NCBI RefSeq assembly: GCF_014218355.1
Contig: NZ_AP023368.1
Span: 3,969,501-4,033,500 of the forward strand
DNA length: 64,000 nt
Direction of reading: 5' to 3'
Origin: Anaerocolumna chitinilytica
GTDB taxonomy: Bacteria; Bacillota; Clostridia; Lachnospirales; Lachnospiraceae
The notes under the pieces are model-generated. The model searched no databases, was not told where the DNA came from, and saw only the letters and a list, made by a program, of their open reading frames with translations. Numbering within the stretch: the stretch's first letter is position 1; each line of letters opens with the position of its first letter. The translations under genes were made by a program, and so were the position numbers. Positions 17,725 through 28,758 of the stretch are shown in pieces.

Positions 17725-20541
17725 ATGACCAGTTGGCATAGTATTACGAAGGAGGAAGCCCTGCGGGAATTAGACTCTGCACTTACAGGATTATCAAAAA
17801 AAGAAGCAGCAAAGAGGCAGAAAAAATATGGGTTTAACGTGTTAGAAGCCAAGAAGAAAACACCATTATTCCTGCGGTTTATAAGCCAATTCAAGGATTT
17901 TATGATATTAACCCTAATCTTCGCTGCTCTGGTTTCCTTTTTTGTATCCTTTTTACATGGTGAGCTGGATTTAGTCGAACCTGCAATCATATTATCTATT
18001 ATTACCTTAAACGCTGTCCTAGGCGTCCTGCAGGAAAGTAAAGCTGAAAAATCATTGGAAGCACTGCAAAAAATGTCCGCACCTTCCGCCTTGGTTATGC
18101 GGGATAACCTCCTTGAAAGTATTGACGCGAAGGAATTGGTACCGGGGGATATCATCTATCTGGAAACCGGTCATTTCGTACCAGCCGATGCCAGGCTTCT
18201 AACATCTGTTAACTTAAAGATAGATGAAGCTTCTCTGACCGGTGAATCCCACCCCATTGAAAAGGATGCGGAGGCAATATTAAAGGATAATATCTTACCG
18301 GCAGAACGCATCAATATGATCGTTGCCACCGGTATTGTAACTTACGGAAGAGGAACGGCAGTGGTTACTGCAACAGGTATGCATACGGAAGTCGGTCACA
18401 TTGCCAGGATGATTATGGACGATGAAACTCCTATGACACCTTTGCAGAAACGATTGGCTGCTACCGGAAAGGCTCTTGGAATTGCAGCACTTATTATATG
18501 CGTCATTATTTTCCTGGTAGGTATCTTAAAAAATCGACCCATATTTGAGATGTTTATGACTTCCGTTAGCCTTGCTGTAGCTGCTATTCCGGAAGGACTC
18601 CCTGCCATCGTAACCATTATGCTCTCTCTTGGAGTTCAAAGAATGGCTAAAAAAAATGCAGTCATTCGTAAGCTTCCTGCGGTTGAGACCTTAGGCAGTG
18701 CTACGGTAATCTGTTCTGATAAAACCGGTACCCTTACTCAGAACAAAATGACTGTAACAGAAATCTGTTCCTGCAAGGGCAAGGAAGAACCGGAAGGAAA
18801 CACCGGAAAATTCCTGCTGACGCTATCCAGTTTGTGTAATGATGCTATCCTGCAAATAACCGGTAAAAGTAAACATCAGAAGGTATCAGCTACCGGAGAA
18901 CCAACGGAGAATGCTTTAATCCTGGCAGCCTTCCAGATAGGACTAAACAAATCTCAGCTGGATTTACAATTTCCAAGAATTTATGAGATTCCCTTTGATT
19001 CAAGCCGTAAGCAGATGACAACGATACATAAGCTTCCAAACGGAGGCTACCGGCAGATTACCAAAGGTGCTTTTGACATATTACTCTCTGAATGTACCAA
19101 TGCTTACCGCGGCGGGAAGGAAACACCTATCACCCACGTACTGCGTGAACAGCTCACCCGTTTAAATGAAAGTATGACTGCCAAAGCCTTGCGTGTTATC
19201 GCAGTCGCATATAAAGATTATCCTGCTGAAAGTTCCTATATTTCAAGACTTAAAAATAAGACCTTAAAAGATGGTATTAATGATGCAGAGCAGGGTTTAA
19301 CAATGGCAGGACTTATCGGTATGATTGACCCACCAAGACCGGAGGTAAAGGATGCGGTGCTTACCTGTCAAATGGCCGGTATTACACCGGTTATGATAAC
19401 CGGAGATCATGTTTCGACAGCCTGTGCCATAGCGAAAGAGCTTGGAATATTAACAAAGGATAATTCCAACGACCTTTCTTACTCTAGCCTTAGAGCAGCA
19501 GAAATTGATCTAAAAGCTTCTGCCAGATATACAAGTCCCTCTTCTAATCAGGCCATGACCGGTGCAGAACTTTCTCAGATAAGTCAGGAGGATTTAGTAG
19601 AACGGATTAAGAATTACCGAGTATTTGCCAGAGTATCACCGGAACATAAAGTTCGAATCGTAAAAGCCTTACAGGCAAGAGGTGAAGTAGTCGCCATGAC
19701 CGGAGACGGTGTCAACGATGCTCCGGCTTTAAAAGCCGCCGATATTGGTTGTGCTATGGGAATCTCCGGTACGGATGTTGCAAAGAATGCTGCCGATATG
19801 ATCTTAACCGATGACAATTTTGCCACCATTGTAGCTGCCGTTAAGGAAGGCCGCGGTATCTATGATAACATAAAAAAAGCAGTTCATTTCCTGCTTTCCT
19901 GTAATATCGGTGAAATACTAACAATATTTGTGGCGATCCTGTTCGGACTCCCCTCTCCCTTACTGGCAGTTCAGCTTCTATGGGTAAACCTGGTAACGGA
20001 TTCCCTCCCTGCTATTTCTTTGGGAGTGGACCCCCCTGATAAGGATATTATGAAAAAGAAGCCCCTTCCTCCGGATAAAGGCATGTTTGCAGACGGATTG
20101 ACCTTTAAGATTATTACGGAGGGTATTTTAATAGGCTCTCTCGCTCTCCTGGCCTTTATTATAGGTATCCGCTTCTTTGACAACAATACTCTTCCTAGTG
20201 ATGTAATCAGAGATTCTAAAACAGTGGAACTGGCCGCCCTTTCAACCCCCTATGTGGGAAGAACCATGGCCTTTGCCGTATTAAGTCTCTCCCAGCTGTT
20301 CCATTCCTTTAATATGAGGAGTGAACACTCTATCACCAAAATAGGTCTTTTTAGTAATATAAAGCTTGTTCTTTCCTTCCTAGTCTGCTCCTTTTTACAA
20401 GTTATTGTTATCTCCGTTAAGCCTTTAGCAAATATCTTTAAAGTTGTACCTTTAACCCCTGCCCAGTGGTCCATCGTACTGGTATTATCCTTCCTGCCGA
20501 TTGTAGTTGTAGAACTTCAAAAGACTAGCAGAAAGAAATAA
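17725..20541 (+). CDS. Calcium-transporting type P-type ATPase (P2 family)
   Basis: The 938-residue cation pump of the SERCA/PMCA-like P2 group shows TGES at residues 172-175, PEGLP in membrane helix 4 at 289-293, phosphorylation Asp332 in SDKTGTLT, MTGDGVNDAPALK in the hinge, and NLVTDSLPAISLG in helix 6. Ten membrane helices are expected. It should export Ca2+ using ATP; Mn2+ or Na+/K+ variants cannot be excluded from motifs alone. The ribosome site near the ATG is weak (AGGTGTGATAC), and an in-frame ATG 18 nt upstream is followed at once by a stop. It is monocistronic, with a strong terminator after it. Confidence 0.92.
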   Translation: MTSWHSITKEEALRELDSALTGLSKKEAAKRQKKYGFNVLEAKKKTPLFLRFISQFKDFMILTLIFAALVSFFVSFLHGELDLVEPAIILSIITLNAVLGVLQESKAEKSLEALQKMSAPSALVMRDNLLESIDAKELVPGDIIYLETGHFVPADARLLTSVNLKIDEASLTGESHPIEKDAEAILKDNILPAERINMIVATGIVTYGRGTAVVTATGMHTEVGHIARMIMDDETPMTPLQKRLAATGKALGIAALIICVIIFLVGILKNRPIFEMFMTSVSLAVAAIPEGLPAIVTIMLSLGVQRMAKKNAVIRKLPAVETLGSATVICSDKTGTLTQNKMTVTEICSCKGKEEPEGNTGKFLLTLSSLCNDAILQITGKSKHQKVSATGEPTENALILAAFQIGLNKSQLDLQFPRIYEIPFDSSRKQMTTIHKLPNGGYRQITKGAFDILLSECTNAYRGGKETPITHVLREQLTRLNESMTAKALRVIAVAYKDYPAESSYISRLKNKTLKDGINDAEQGLTMAGLIGMIDPPRPEVKDAVLTCQMAGITPVMITGDHVSTACAIAKELGILTKDNSNDLSYSSLRAAEIDLKASARYTSPSSNQAMTGAELSQISQEDLVERIKNYRVFARVSPEHKVRIVKALQARGEVVAMTGDGVNDAPALKAADIGCAMGISGTDVAKNAADMILTDDNFATIVAAVKEGRGIYDNIKKAVHFLLSCNIGEILTIFVAILFGLPSPLLAVQLLWVNLVTDSLPAISLGVDPPDKDIMKKKPLPPDKGMFADGLTFKIITEGILIGSLALLAFIIGIRFFDNNTLPSDVIRDSKTVELAALSTPYVGRTMAFAVLSLSQLFHSFNMRSEHSITKIGLFSNIKLVLSFLVCSFLQVIVISVKPLANIFKVVPLTPAQWSIVLVLSFLPIVVVELQKTSRKK

Positions 20542-20545
20542 AAAC

Positions 20546-20585
20546 AGCCCGGAATTTGTAGTGAAACAAATTCCGGGCTTATTTT
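20546..20585. terminator. Bidirectional terminator between the Ca2+-ATPase gene and oppA
   Basis: AGCCCGGAATTTG (20546-20558) pairs perfectly with CAAATTCCGGGCT (20567-20579), with T-rich flanks on both strands. Confidence 0.85.
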
Positions 20586-20617
20586 ATTCATGATACTATA
20601 GTAAAATGTATGAAGAA

Positions 20618-22315
20618 TTATTCTGTGATATCTGCATACTGGAAGTACCAGTATCCATAAGGTGAATGCCAGGATCCAGTAATCTTAGGACTCTGCAGAT
20701 AGAAGTCATTATAATAAGCAATCGGGATAACTGCTGTATCTTTCATTACAAGATCTTCTGCCTGGTGCAGGTAGCCGGAACGTGTTTTAGCATCTTTTTC
20801 AGCTGCTGCCTTTGCCATTAATTTATCATACTCAGGATTATTGTATTTTGCATTGTTATTACCGTTTGTGCTTACCATAAGTTCAAGCATGTTGGAAGGA
20901 TCATTGTAATCGAATAACCAACCATCACGGCTTGACTGATAGTCTCCTGCACGACGCATAGGTGTGAAGGATGCCCATTCAACAATGTTTACATTAACTG
21001 TAATTCCAAGTTCTTTCCAAGCCTGCTGTAAATACTGAGCAAGAACCTTATGATATCCTGAATCATTGGTGGAGTATTCAATAGTAGGGAAACCTTTTCC
21101 ATCAGGATATCCGGCATCTGCTAAAAGCTGTTTTGCTTTTGCAAGATTTCCAGCAAAATCATCTACGTTGATATAAGGCTTTCCGCTGTTTGCATTAGCC
21201 ATAAATGCACTGCCATCCCAGTCAACAACACCGGTTCCGACAAAATTTGTAGCTGCTGTGTAAGTACCCTGCATTAAAGTTTCAGCAACATATTTTCTGT
21301 CGATTGCAAGACTTAAAGCCTCACGAACTTTGGCATCAGAGAACTGAGGTAAGGTAGTATTAAGGTCAAGGTAGTATGTTCCTAAATCAGGATCAACGTG
21401 GAATTCAGCATTTCCGCTTAAGGAAGGAATTTCAGCGGTAGGAACATCTTTAATCATCATAGCTTCACCGCTCTGGTAAGCACCGTAAGATGCATTCGCA
21501 TCTTCCATTAACAGTAACTTGATGGAATCAAGTTTGATGGAATCTTTATCACGGTAGTTAGGGTTCTTAGCAAAAAGGATGTAAGAACTGGGTACCCATT
21601 CCTTAATGTAGAAAGGACCGTTACATACATAAGATTCAGGAGCAGTTGCCCAAGCATCACCATTCTTTTCGATTGTTGCCTGATTTACGGGAGCAAGTGT
21701 TGCAAAAGCAGCTAATTTATCGAAATATACACAAGGATTAGCAAGTGTTACTACGAAAGTTGAATCATCAGGAGCTGCTACACCTAAAGCATCCGGATTA
21801 CCGCCTGCTGCTTCAGCAAAACCTTTTACCATACCAAGAACAGTCTCAGCATAAGGTGCAGCGGTTGCAGGATCAGCAACACGTTTCCAGCTGTAAACGA
21901 AATCCTTTGCTGTTAAAGCAGAACCGTCAGACCATTTTAAGTCTTTTCTTAAATGGAAAGTCCATGTAAGACCGTCTTTGCTTACTTCATAGCTTTCAGC
22001 AGCGCCGGGAACAATTTTGTTATCTTTGTCAACATTTAATAAACAGTCAAAAGCAAAAAGAATCATATTACCACCATCAACTGCACTGTTTAATGCAGGA
22101 TCAATGGTCTCAGGGTTAGGACCGATTTCAGCAACAAGTTGTTTTTCTTTCCCTGTGCTGGAATTGCCTGTGTCGGTGGAACCGCTGTTTGTTGGTGTTG
22201 CGGTATTTGTATTTCCATTACTGCTACCGCTGTTGTTGTTTGCCTTACCGCAGGCCCCTAAAACTAATGTGGTCATCATGATAAGAGCTAAAAGAACTGA
22301 AAGTCTTCTCTTCAT
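20618..22315 (-). CDS. oppA: Oligopeptide-binding lipoprotein
   Basis: The 565-residue family 5 solute-binding protein has a lipoprotein signal ending in LGACG (lipidated Cys22), followed by an Asn/Ser/Thr/Gly-rich linker of about 30 residues. The domain then begins KQLVAEIGPNPETIDPALNS, with the SDGSALTAKDFVYSWKRVADP motif typical of OppA. It binds peptides outside the membrane for the OppBCDF importer. It is the last gene of the operon, about 140 nt after oppF. That gap contains a hairpin that may stabilise its message, as often seen for abundant binding proteins. AAGGAGG precedes the ATG. Confidence 0.93.
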   Translation of the reverse strand: MKRRLSVLLALIMMTTLVLGACGKANNNSGSSNGNTNTATPTNSGSTDTGNSSTGKEKQLVAEIGPNPETIDPALNSAVDGGNMILFAFDCLLNVDKDNKIVPGAAESYEVSKDGLTWTFHLRKDLKWSDGSALTAKDFVYSWKRVADPATAAPYAETVLGMVKGFAEAAGGNPDALGVAAPDDSTFVVTLANPCVYFDKLAAFATLAPVNQATIEKNGDAWATAPESYVCNGPFYIKEWVPSSYILFAKNPNYRDKDSIKLDSIKLLLMEDANASYGAYQSGEAMMIKDVPTAEIPSLSGNAEFHVDPDLGTYYLDLNTTLPQFSDAKVREALSLAIDRKYVAETLMQGTYTAATNFVGTGVVDWDGSAFMANANSGKPYINVDDFAGNLAKAKQLLADAGYPDGKGFPTIEYSTNDSGYHKVLAQYLQQAWKELGITVNVNIVEWASFTPMRRAGDYQSSRDGWLFDYNDPSNMLELMVSTNGNNNAKYNNPEYDKLMAKAAAEKDAKTRSGYLHQAEDLVMKDTAVIPIAYYNDFYLQSPKITGSWHSPYGYWYFQYADITE

Positions 22316-22345
22316 AAATTTCCTCCTTATTTTTTAATTTATATT

Positions 22346-22371
22346 CAATCCATCATAAAATGGTGGGATTG
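22346..22371 (-). promoter_or_regulatory. Hairpin in the oppF-oppA gap
   Basis: CAATCC and GGATTG arms enclose an inner imperfect CCAT/ATGG pairing about 30 nt before the oppA start. There is no T run. It could be a processing or stability element; I see no separate promoter for oppA. Confidence 0.4.
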
Positions 22372-22453
22372 GATGCATGATTATTTACTGCTAATACATT
22401 GGGGGTGACGAGGATTTCACAGGTATAAATTTGAATTGATTATACTTTTTAAT

Positions 22454-23431
22454 TTACACCACTCTATCTAGGTGATGACAAGCAGCATAATGGTTCGGAG
22501 AAACTTCTTTCCATACCGGTTCTTCCGCCGCACAACGTTCATCCGCATAAGGGCAACGGGTACGGAAACGGCAGCCTGAGGGAGGATATACCGGGCTTGG
22601 TACATCGCCCTTCAATACAATACGATTACTCTCCCTGGTAGTTTTAGGATCTGCAACGGGAATCGCAGATATCAAACTTCTGGTATAAGGATGAACGCTG
22701 TGGAAAGTGAGTTCCTTACTGTCAGCCAATTCTACCATTTTGCCAAGGTACATAACACCAATACGGTTCGATATATGCTTCACTACACTCAGGTTATGGG
22801 AAATGAAAAGGTAAGTAAGACCCATATTCTGCTGAAGTTCTTCAAACATGTTTACTACCTGTGCCTGAATGGATACATCCAGTGCGGAAATCGGTTCGTC
22901 GCATACGATGAATTCCGGATTAACCGCCAGAGCACGGGCAATACCAACACGCTGACGCTGTCCGCCGGAGAATTCGTGAGGATAACGGTTAGCATGTTCT
23001 GTATTAAGTCCAACCAGACTTAATAATTCTACAATACGGTCACGGCGTTCTTTTGGATTAGCAGCTAACTTATGGATATCAATCGCTTCTCCTACTATAT
23101 CGCCTACTGTCATACGAGGATCCAGGCTGGCATAGGGATCCTGAAAAACAATCTGCATTTTTCTTCTGTATGGAAGCATATTAACATGGGTAATATCTTT
23201 TCCATCATAGATTATCTTACCGCCAGTAGGCTCATGGAGACGAAGCAACGTACGGCCGGTTGTTGTCTTACCGCAGCCTGACTCTCCTACCAGACCAAGT
23301 GTCTCACCTTTATTTACAAAAAATGATACATCATCAACTGCCTTTACGTATCTTTTATCAAAATATCCTTTGCCATGGACGGGAAAATACTGTTTAAGGT
23401 GCTCTACCTCAATTAGCTTTTTATTTTCCAT
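22454..23431 (-). CDS. oppF: Oligopeptide ABC transporter ATPase OppF
   Basis: The 325-residue ATPase has Walker [10 protein letters not shown], the FSGGQRQR signature, Walker [13 protein letters not shown], and the C-terminal oligopeptide-transporter extension with [20 protein letters not shown], whose cysteines belong to the Fe-S-like cluster loop of Opp/Dpp ATPases. It pairs with OppD to power peptide uptake. The gene shares one nucleotide with the end of oppD, so translation is coupled. Confidence 0.93.
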   Translation of the reverse strand: MENKKLIEVEHLKQYFPVHGKGYFDKRYVKAVDDVSFFVNKGETLGLVGESGCGKTTTGRTLLRLHEPTGGKIIYDGKDITHVNMLPYRRKMQIVFQDPYASLDPRMTVGDIVGEAIDIHKLAANPKERRDRIVELLSLVGLNTEHANRYPHEFSGGQRQRVGIARALAVNPEFIVCDEPISALDVSIQAQVVNMFEELQQNMGLTYLFISHNLSVVKHISNRIGVMYLGKMVELADSKELTFHSVHPYTRSLISAIPVADPKTTRESNRIVLKGDVPSPVYPPSGCRFRTRCPYADERCAAEEPVWKEVSPNHYAACHHLDRVV

Positions 23432-24429
23432 TACTCTTGCACCTTCCCTTCAAATTTAGCCTTATCTAGCAGCCAGCATGCACTGTGATGATCATTGCCC
23501 AAATCAGTATACTCCGGCATAGTACGCAGACAAATTTTCATACAGGAATTGCAGCGGGGTGCAAAAGGACATCCTGCTGGCGGATTAAGCATATCCACCG
23601 GCTGACCTTCAATGGGAACCAGTTTCTTGTGCTCCGTATCATTTAAGTTCGGAACACTTAGGAGTAAACCTTTTGTATACTCATGGGACGGATGGTAAAA
23701 TATATCGTCTGTGGTTCCGGTCTCTACTACTTTACCGGCATACATAACGGCAATACGGTCGCACATACCGGCTACTACTCCAAGGTCATGTGTAATCAAG
23801 ATAATTGCCATTCCTAATTTTTGTTTCAGTTCTGTCATTAGTTCCAGAATCTGCGCCTGAATAGTAACATCCAGCGCGGTTGTAGGTTCATCTGCAATCA
23901 GGAGCTTAGGTTCACAGGCAAGAGCCATAGCAATCATAACACGCTGACGCATACCACCGGAAAGTTCGTGAGGATACTGCTTTAAACGTTTCTCCGGTTC
24001 ATTGATTCCAACCAGCGTCAATAATTCTTTGGCACGTTCGTGGGCTTGCTTTTTATTTTTATCGGTATGCAGAAGAATTGCTTCCATAATCTGATTTCCG
24101 ATGGTAAATACAGGGTTAAGACTTGTCATAGGGTCCTGAAAGATAATGGATACTTCATTTCCTCTTATCTTACGCATCTCACGCTCCGTCATCTTATTAA
24201 TGTGATGACCGTTAAAATGCAAATCACCGCCGATTATTCTGCCGGGATGTGCTGTCAGACCCATAAGGCTGTAAGCTGTTACGGATTTACCGGAACCGCT
24301 TTCGCCTACTATCCCTAATACTTCTCCCTCTGCAACTTTAAATGAAACATCATTTAAGGACTTTACTTCACCTGCAGGGGTAAAAAAGGAGAGTCGTTCA
24401 TTTTGTATATCTACTAAATATTCACTCAT
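23431..24429 (-). CDS. oppD: Oligopeptide ABC transporter ATPase OppD
   Basis: The 332-residue ATPase has Walker A GESGSGKS, the LSGGMRQR signature, Walker [13 protein letters not shown], and a C-terminal [18 protein letters not shown] cysteine loop typical of Opp/Dpp ATPases. It lies between oppC and oppF in canonical order and forms a heterodimer with OppF on the membrane's inner face. Confidence 0.93.
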   Translation of the reverse strand: MSEYLVDIQNERLSFFTPAGEVKSLNDVSFKVAEGEVLGIVGESGSGKSVTAYSLMGLTAHPGRIIGGDLHFNGHHINKMTEREMRKIRGNEVSIIFQDPMTSLNPVFTIGNQIMEAILLHTDKNKKQAHERAKELLTLVGINEPEKRLKQYPHELSGGMRQRVMIAMALACEPKLLIADEPTTALDVTIQAQILELMTELKQKLGMAIILITHDLGVVAGMCDRIAVMYAGKVVETGTTDDIFYHPSHEYTKGLLLSVPNLNDTEHKKLVPIEGQPVDMLNPPAGCPFAPRCNSCMKICLRTMPEYTDLGNDHHSACWLLDKAKFEGKVQE

Positions 24430-24448
24430 ATTATTATCCTCGTTTCAC

Positions 24449-25492
24449 TTAACTCTTCATTTTCGGATCAAATGCATCTCTCAGACCATCACCTAACAAG
24501 TTAAAGCTGAGAATGATAAGACTGATAACAATTGCAGGTGCCAGCAACAAATACGGATAGGAATTCAATCCGTTAACAGCATCACTTGCCAAAGAGCCCA
24601 ATGACGGTAAGGGAATTGCTACACCTAATCCAAGAAAGCTTAAGAAGCTTTCCGTAAAAATGGAGGAGGGAATCTGTAAGGTTGTAGTTACAATTAAAGT
24701 ACCAATACAATTGGTAAGTAAGTGTTTTCTAATGATACGGCCGCTGGAAGCACCTAGTGCTCTGGCAGCAGTTACATATTCACTCTGTTTTAAGGTAAGG
24801 ACCTGGCTTCGAACAATTCTGGCCATACCTACCCAGTAAAGAAGGGCGAATACCAGGAAAATACTGATTAAGTTAACGCCAATCACCTGAATCCAATGGA
24901 ATCCCGGCTTCATAGCGAGGTTTTCCATAGGAGTACGAATAGCAAAGGATATCAATACAATTAAAAGGATATCCGGTATTGTATAGACAATATCTGCTAT
25001 ACGCATCATAATCATGTCGACCCAGCCGCCAAAGAAACCAGCTACAGATCCGAAGGTGGAACCGATAATTAAAATAAGAGCTGATGCAATCAAACCTACA
25101 AGCAGTGAAATACGGCTTCCCATCATTACACGAACTGCATAATCACGGCCAAGATTATCCGTTCCCAAAATATGTGGAAATACCTTTTGTCCGGCGTCCT
25201 TCAGAGAAATTTCCTGTTTGGAAAAAGTCATGGGTTTAAGATATTCAGACCCTTGAATCTGCTGGTCATATTTATATGGATAAACACTTGGAATAACAAA
25301 GGAAAAAATCATAATCAAAATAATTACAGCAAGACTAACCATAGCTACTTTATTCTTATACAAACGGCGCAGTGCATCTTTCCAAAAGCTTACACCGGGG
25401 CGCATCAGCACAAGGCTTTGCTTTTCCTCATCAGTTGCTGGTAAAAAATCATCCACGTTCAACTGAAAACTAAGTATGTTCTTATTCTTCAT
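24449..25492 (-). CDS. oppC: Oligopeptide ABC transporter permease OppC
   Basis: The 347-residue permease has a long cytoplasmic N-terminal segment, then six membrane helices. The GTDNLGRDYAVRVMMGSRIS motif and the EAA-type loop (YVTAARALGASSGRIIRKHL) mark OppC. It has 20 nt of spacing to oppD and 12 nt from oppB. It forms the channel with OppB. Confidence 0.92.
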   Translation of the reverse strand: MKNKNILSFQLNVDDFLPATDEEKQSLVLMRPGVSFWKDALRRLYKNKVAMVSLAVIILIMIFSFVIPSVYPYKYDQQIQGSEYLKPMTFSKQEISLKDAGQKVFPHILGTDNLGRDYAVRVMMGSRISLLVGLIASALILIIGSTFGSVAGFFGGWVDMIMMRIADIVYTIPDILLIVLISFAIRTPMENLAMKPGFHWIQVIGVNLISIFLVFALLYWVGMARIVRSQVLTLKQSEYVTAARALGASSGRIIRKHLLTNCIGTLIVTTTLQIPSSIFTESFLSFLGLGVAIPLPSLGSLASDAVNGLNSYPYLLLAPAIVISLIILSFNLLGDGLRDAFDPKMKS

Positions 25493-25504
25493 TTCAAACT
25501 CCTC

Positions 25505-26422
25505 CTAATTCAGCTGAATACGTGGATCAATAATCTTATAAAGAATATCCACAATCGTATTCATTATAATTACCAATGTTGCAAGACAGATTGTGGTTCC
25601 CATAATAACGGTATAATCACGGTTTGTAATTGAGCTTACAAACTGACCGCCAAGACCCGGAATAACAAATATCTTCTCAACAATAAAACTACCTGTCAAG
25701 GTATAAGCTAACAGAGGACCAACATAGGTAACTACCGGCAATACCGCATTACGAAGTGCATGTTTAAAAAGTGATAAAAACTGAGATACACCTTTTGCCT
25801 TAGAAGTACGGATATAATCCTGCCCGATAACATCAAGCATAGAAGAACGCATAAGTCTTGTTATATATGCTGTAGGATAAAAAGCAAGTGCAAAAACAGG
25901 CAGTACATAACTAGCCGGTGAATTCAAACCAAAAGTGGGAAGTAATTTTAAATGAACACCAAAAATGTACATTCCCACGGTGCATAATACAAAGCTTGGA
26001 ACTGCAATACCGCATGTAGCAATAACTATAATAAAGTTATCCAGCCACTTTCCTCGGTTTATTGCTGCCGTACATCCTAATGGAATACCAATCAGAATTG
26101 CAACAAGAACCGATAATCCGCCTACCCTTGCAGATATCGGGAATTTACTTGATATAATACCTGTAACAGTACGTCCACGTTGTTTTAAGCTAAGACCAAA
26201 ATCACCGTGAGCAGCATTTACCAGGTAATTTTTATATTGAATTATCAGCGGTTTATCCAAACCAAATTTCTCATTAAGTGCAGCCTGAGCCTGCTTACTA
26301 ATGGATTTTTCTGCAACAAATGGACCGCCTGGTACCAAGTTCATCAGGAAAAATGTGATCGTTGCAACAATAAAAATAGTTACCAGTGCTGCACCCACTC
26401 TTTTAAGTATGTATCTACCCAT
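25505..26422 (-). CDS. oppB: Oligopeptide ABC transporter permease OppB
   Basis: The permease of about 305 residues starts at MGRYILKRVGA, with AAGGTAGG about 9 nt upstream. A longer frame reaching 26545 would add 41 Cys/Tyr/Asn-rich residues foreign to OppB, so I reject it. The family motifs GPFVAEKSI, the EAA loop DYIRTSKAKGVSQF and the C-terminal IDPRIQLN are present. It is first in the oppBCDFA operon. Confidence 0.92.
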   Translation of the reverse strand: MGRYILKRVGAALVTIFIVATITFFLMNLVPGGPFVAEKSISKQAQAALNEKFGLDKPLIIQYKNYLVNAAHGDFGLSLKQRGRTVTGIISSKFPISARVGGLSVLVAILIGIPLGCTAAINRGKWLDNFIIVIATCGIAVPSFVLCTVGMYIFGVHLKLLPTFGLNSPASYVLPVFALAFYPTAYITRLMRSSMLDVIGQDYIRTSKAKGVSQFLSLFKHALRNAVLPVVTYVGPLLAYTLTGSFIVEKIFVIPGLGGQFVSSITNRDYTVIMGTTICLATLVIIMNTIVDILYKIIDPRIQLN

Positions 26423-26925
26423 ACAAAATGACCTACCTTCTACAAAATTATTTACTCGATGATATTTCACACCTGTAAGATTATTATGTCCCGTATTTAT
26501 ACAATTATAATAAAAAAAGCCGCACTTTGAGCATGTAAAATACATGTATACACGCCATTGTGCAGACTTAATCTTCTTATATGTATGATATTTTTTTAAA
26601 ATATATACAGTTATAATAAAAGGTATATATCAACGTAGTTAGAATAGTATAATTCAATTGATTTGTCAAGCAAAACATGATGCATTAATGTATTGAAGTT
26701 TTTTCCATTATCGCTTCAAACCGCTAAAGTACTGGGTTTCTGAATATTTAATACATATTATAAATATTTATTCTTAATATTTTTATTATTTACTAATTGA
26801 AAAATTATGAATATTCAGTATAATACTATTATAGGAAACGAATAAATAAAACTTTAATTTTTTAATGCCGTAAAATAAAGCGAATACAATAATACAAAAT
26901 AGCAAAAGAGAAAAGGGATGATTTT
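26423..26925. other. Divergent promoter region between oppB and a small gene
   Basis: About 500 bases without a gene beyond the leaders. Toward opp, minus-strand TTGACA (26664-26669) and TATTCT (26641-26646), 17 nt apart, form a plausible promoter with a leader of about 220 nt. Toward the small gene there is a good promoter at 26797. No riboswitch or T-box consensus was seen. Confidence 0.5.
26797..26824 (+). promoter_or_regulatory. Promoter of the small gene at 26926
   Basis: TTGAAA (26797-26802) and TATAAT (26819-26824) have a 16-nt spacer. Confidence 0.65.
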
Positions 26926-27135
26926 ATGGATGCATACGAACTTCGAAAGAAACGGGATTTAGCACCCTATAATGACAGTATGCAGGGTGCCTGTACAATC
27001 TATGACTATCTAAACTATACGATGGATGTGGACTTATGCCCAAAAGAAAGTCATAAGCTCATTAGCGGCAATGTTATTAAAAGTTTTCGCTGCATTACAC
27101 TGGAGTCAACTATAGTTCCAACAAACAATAATTAA
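26926..27135 (+). CDS. Unrecognised 69-residue protein
   Basis: I do not recognise this small soluble protein, which starts MDAYELRKKRDLAPYND and has three cysteines. It has a complete expression unit: a TTGAAA-16-TATAAT promoter, AAAAGGG 8-10 nt before the ATG, and an intrinsic terminator a few bases after the stop. That makes it a likely real gene. It shows no membrane segment or signal peptide. Confidence 0.6.
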   Translation: MDAYELRKKRDLAPYNDSMQGACTIYDYLNYTMDVDLCPKESHKLISGNVIKSFRCITLESTIVPTNNN

Positions 27136-27141
27136 TAAATG

Positions 27142-27170
27142 AAAGGGTACTCTTTTGAGTACCCTTTTTG
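27142..27170 (+). terminator. Terminator of the small gene
   Basis: AAAGGGTACTC (27142-27152) and GAGTACCCTTT (27157-27167) form a perfect 11-bp stem with a TTTT loop and a T run. It also lies just beyond the convergent enolase gene. Confidence 0.85.
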
Positions 27171-27198
27171 TATATTTAATCTTTATCTGCTTTTCTCT

Positions 27199-28581
<1,383 letters not shown>

Positions 28582-28700
28582 CTACTCTATATATTATAGA
28601 CAATCCCTTTACAGGTATTCATAGCACTGCGAAAACATTGCATATTCTATATTTTCTGAGGAATCCTATATTTTAATGCTTCCATCGGCTTTATTTCAAG

Positions 28701-28730
28701 TTGCTACAAAAAGACAACTTATGTTATACT
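28701..28730 (+). promoter_or_regulatory. Candidate promoter of the M32 carboxypeptidase gene
   Basis: TTGCTA (28701-28706) and TATACT (28725-28730) are separated by 18 nt, directly upstream of the ribosome site. Confidence 0.5.
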
Positions 28731-28758
28731 GGAAAAAAACATTAAAAAAGGAGAATAT

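Noticed and set aside
17691..18155. A minus-strand frame of 154 residues over the start of the Ca2+-ATPase gene
   Set aside because: It is antisense to a strongly supported P-type ATPase coding region and has no family resemblance.
26423..26545. N-terminal extension of OppB by 41 residues
   Set aside because: The extension is Cys/Asn/Tyr-rich and unlike OppB; a ribosome site supports the internal ATG.
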